From IMG/VR virus record IMGVR_UViG_3300015241_000145, positions 1 through 20,296 of that record: 20,296 nt of DNA, one strand, 5' to 3'. The notes below the pieces were generated by a model that saw only the letters and a program-made list of their open reading frames with translations, searched no databases and was not told where the DNA came from. This stretch comes from a virus. The translations under genes were made by a program, and so were the position numbers. Shown piece after piece: positions 19,858-20,296 of the stretch. Numbering within the stretch: position 1 is the first letter of the stretch; every line of letters starts with the position of its first letter.

Positions 19858-20274
19858 ATGAGCACACCGTGGGCACAAACGACCGTTCTAAGCTCCGGTA
19901 TCCAGAACTCGGTGCCGATCGCGCTCGATCCGCTGGCGAAAATGACGGCTGTGCAACTTACGTTTTCGTCGACTGGAGTCGGCGCGATTTTTGTCCAAGC
20001 GACGCTCGACACGCCAGCCTTTCAGTCTGGTGGCGCCGGCGGCGTTCTCCCGCAGCCGCAGCCGCTCTGGTCCACTGTCGGGTCGTCCAATGGTTTTATT
20101 TCAGCGACGTCAACTAGCAGCGGTTCTGGTGGCACCGTAGTTGCCCCCTTCGACAATTCAGCCATGTTTGTGCTGTTGCAGCCGGTTGCCGGTCTGAGAC
20201 TGAGTTCATCGGCAGTTGGCGCCATGTCGGTAGGAACCGTCACCGTCCGCGCCCTGCAATCCCCAGCCGCGTGA
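19858..20274 (+). CDS. Beta-rich virion-type protein, 138 aa
   Basis: 138 residues, Ser/Thr/Gly/Val-rich with alternating strands: AVQLTFSSTG (31-40), IFVQATLDTP (44-53), PLWSTVGSSNG and AMFVLLQPVAGLRLSS, ending VGTVTVRALQSPA. The 'V.Q.TLD.P.....  ..W ... aiRl......G.v...v.Q' order is seen in proteins just after phage capsid genes, thought to be surface or fibre components. Name left general. Confidence 0.6.
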   Translation: MSTPWAQTTVLSSGIQNSVPIALDPLAKMTAVQLTFSSTGVGAIFVQATLDTPAFQSGGAGGVLPQPQPLWSTVGSSNGFISATSTSSGSGGTVVAPFDNSAMFVLLQPVAGLRLSSSAVGAMSVGTVTVRALQSPAA

Positions 20275-20296
20275 TGATGGACAACCATACGGCGGC
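20274..20296 (+). CDS. Partial gene cut by window end
   Basis: ATG at 20274 (TGATG on the previous stop; another ATG at 20277) opens a frame MMDNHTA that runs off the window. Only seven codons are visible and no ribosome site is strong, so it is listed only because of the coupling junction typical of this operon. Confidence 0.3.

Noticed and set aside
1-20296. tRNA genes, CRISPR arrays, insertion sequences, attachment site
   Set aside because: I looked for clover-leaf arms with TTCGA loops, regular spaced repeats, transposase signatures and a duplicated core near the recombinase, and saw none by eye.

Overview
The window is a stretch of a tailed double-stranded DNA phage or prophage. It holds a large terminase, a P22-like portal, a scaffold-like protein, a head decoration-like protein and a major capsid protein, in the usual packaging-to-head order. 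Most of it is GC-rich and packed with very short genes that overlap by ATGA, GTGA or TGATG junctions. The GcrA-like helix-turn-helix protein, the MT-A70 methyltransferase and the many small phage-type proteins point to an alphaproteobacterial host, probably Rhizobiales-like. That host call is an inference from protein style; no host marker is present.

Layout. (a) 1-673: a cassette between two terminator-like hairpins, holding an intact-looking hisI domain (phosphoribosyl-AMP cyclohydrolase) and an overlapping HNH-like zinc protein. (b) 740-4880: a plus-strand run of small accessory and pre-packaging genes: two small membrane proteins, a possible small terminase, an HTH protein, a zinc-ribbon protein, an MT-A70 DNA methyltransferase and several conserved phage proteins of unknown function. 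(c) 4858-5184, minus strand: a lone helical protein gene whose start codon overlaps that of terL. (d) 5183-11074: terL, then an AT-richer tyrosine recombinase set into the operon, a small protein, an Ig/FnIII-like protein and the portal. (e) 11099-17922: many small genes between portal and capsid. They include a fusion of a capsid-like N-terminus to a membrane segment, an Acb2/Tad1-like small protein, two proteins with four-cysteine modules, a basic RGGK/proline-rich protein, a J-domain protein, a GroES-like protein and the probable scaffold. A second minus-strand gene lies at 15927-16316. (f) 17896-18036: a promoter-like element, two stem-loops and a T-run, which may be a small RNA or leader. 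(g) 18069-20296: decoration-like protein, major capsid protein, a 59-residue protein, a beta-rich protein and the first codons of one more gene.

How it fits together. TerL and the portal form the packaging machine. The scaffold-like, decoration-like and capsid proteins build the head. The J-domain and GroES-like genes between portal and scaffold suggest the phage supplies chaperone partners for head assembly. hisI, MT-A70, the Acb2/Tad1-like protein and the recombinase are accessory genes that may act on host metabolism, DNA modification, defence or integration. No tRNA, rRNA, CRISPR array or insertion sequence was seen, and there is no plus- or minus-strand gap above about 150 bases without a supported feature.
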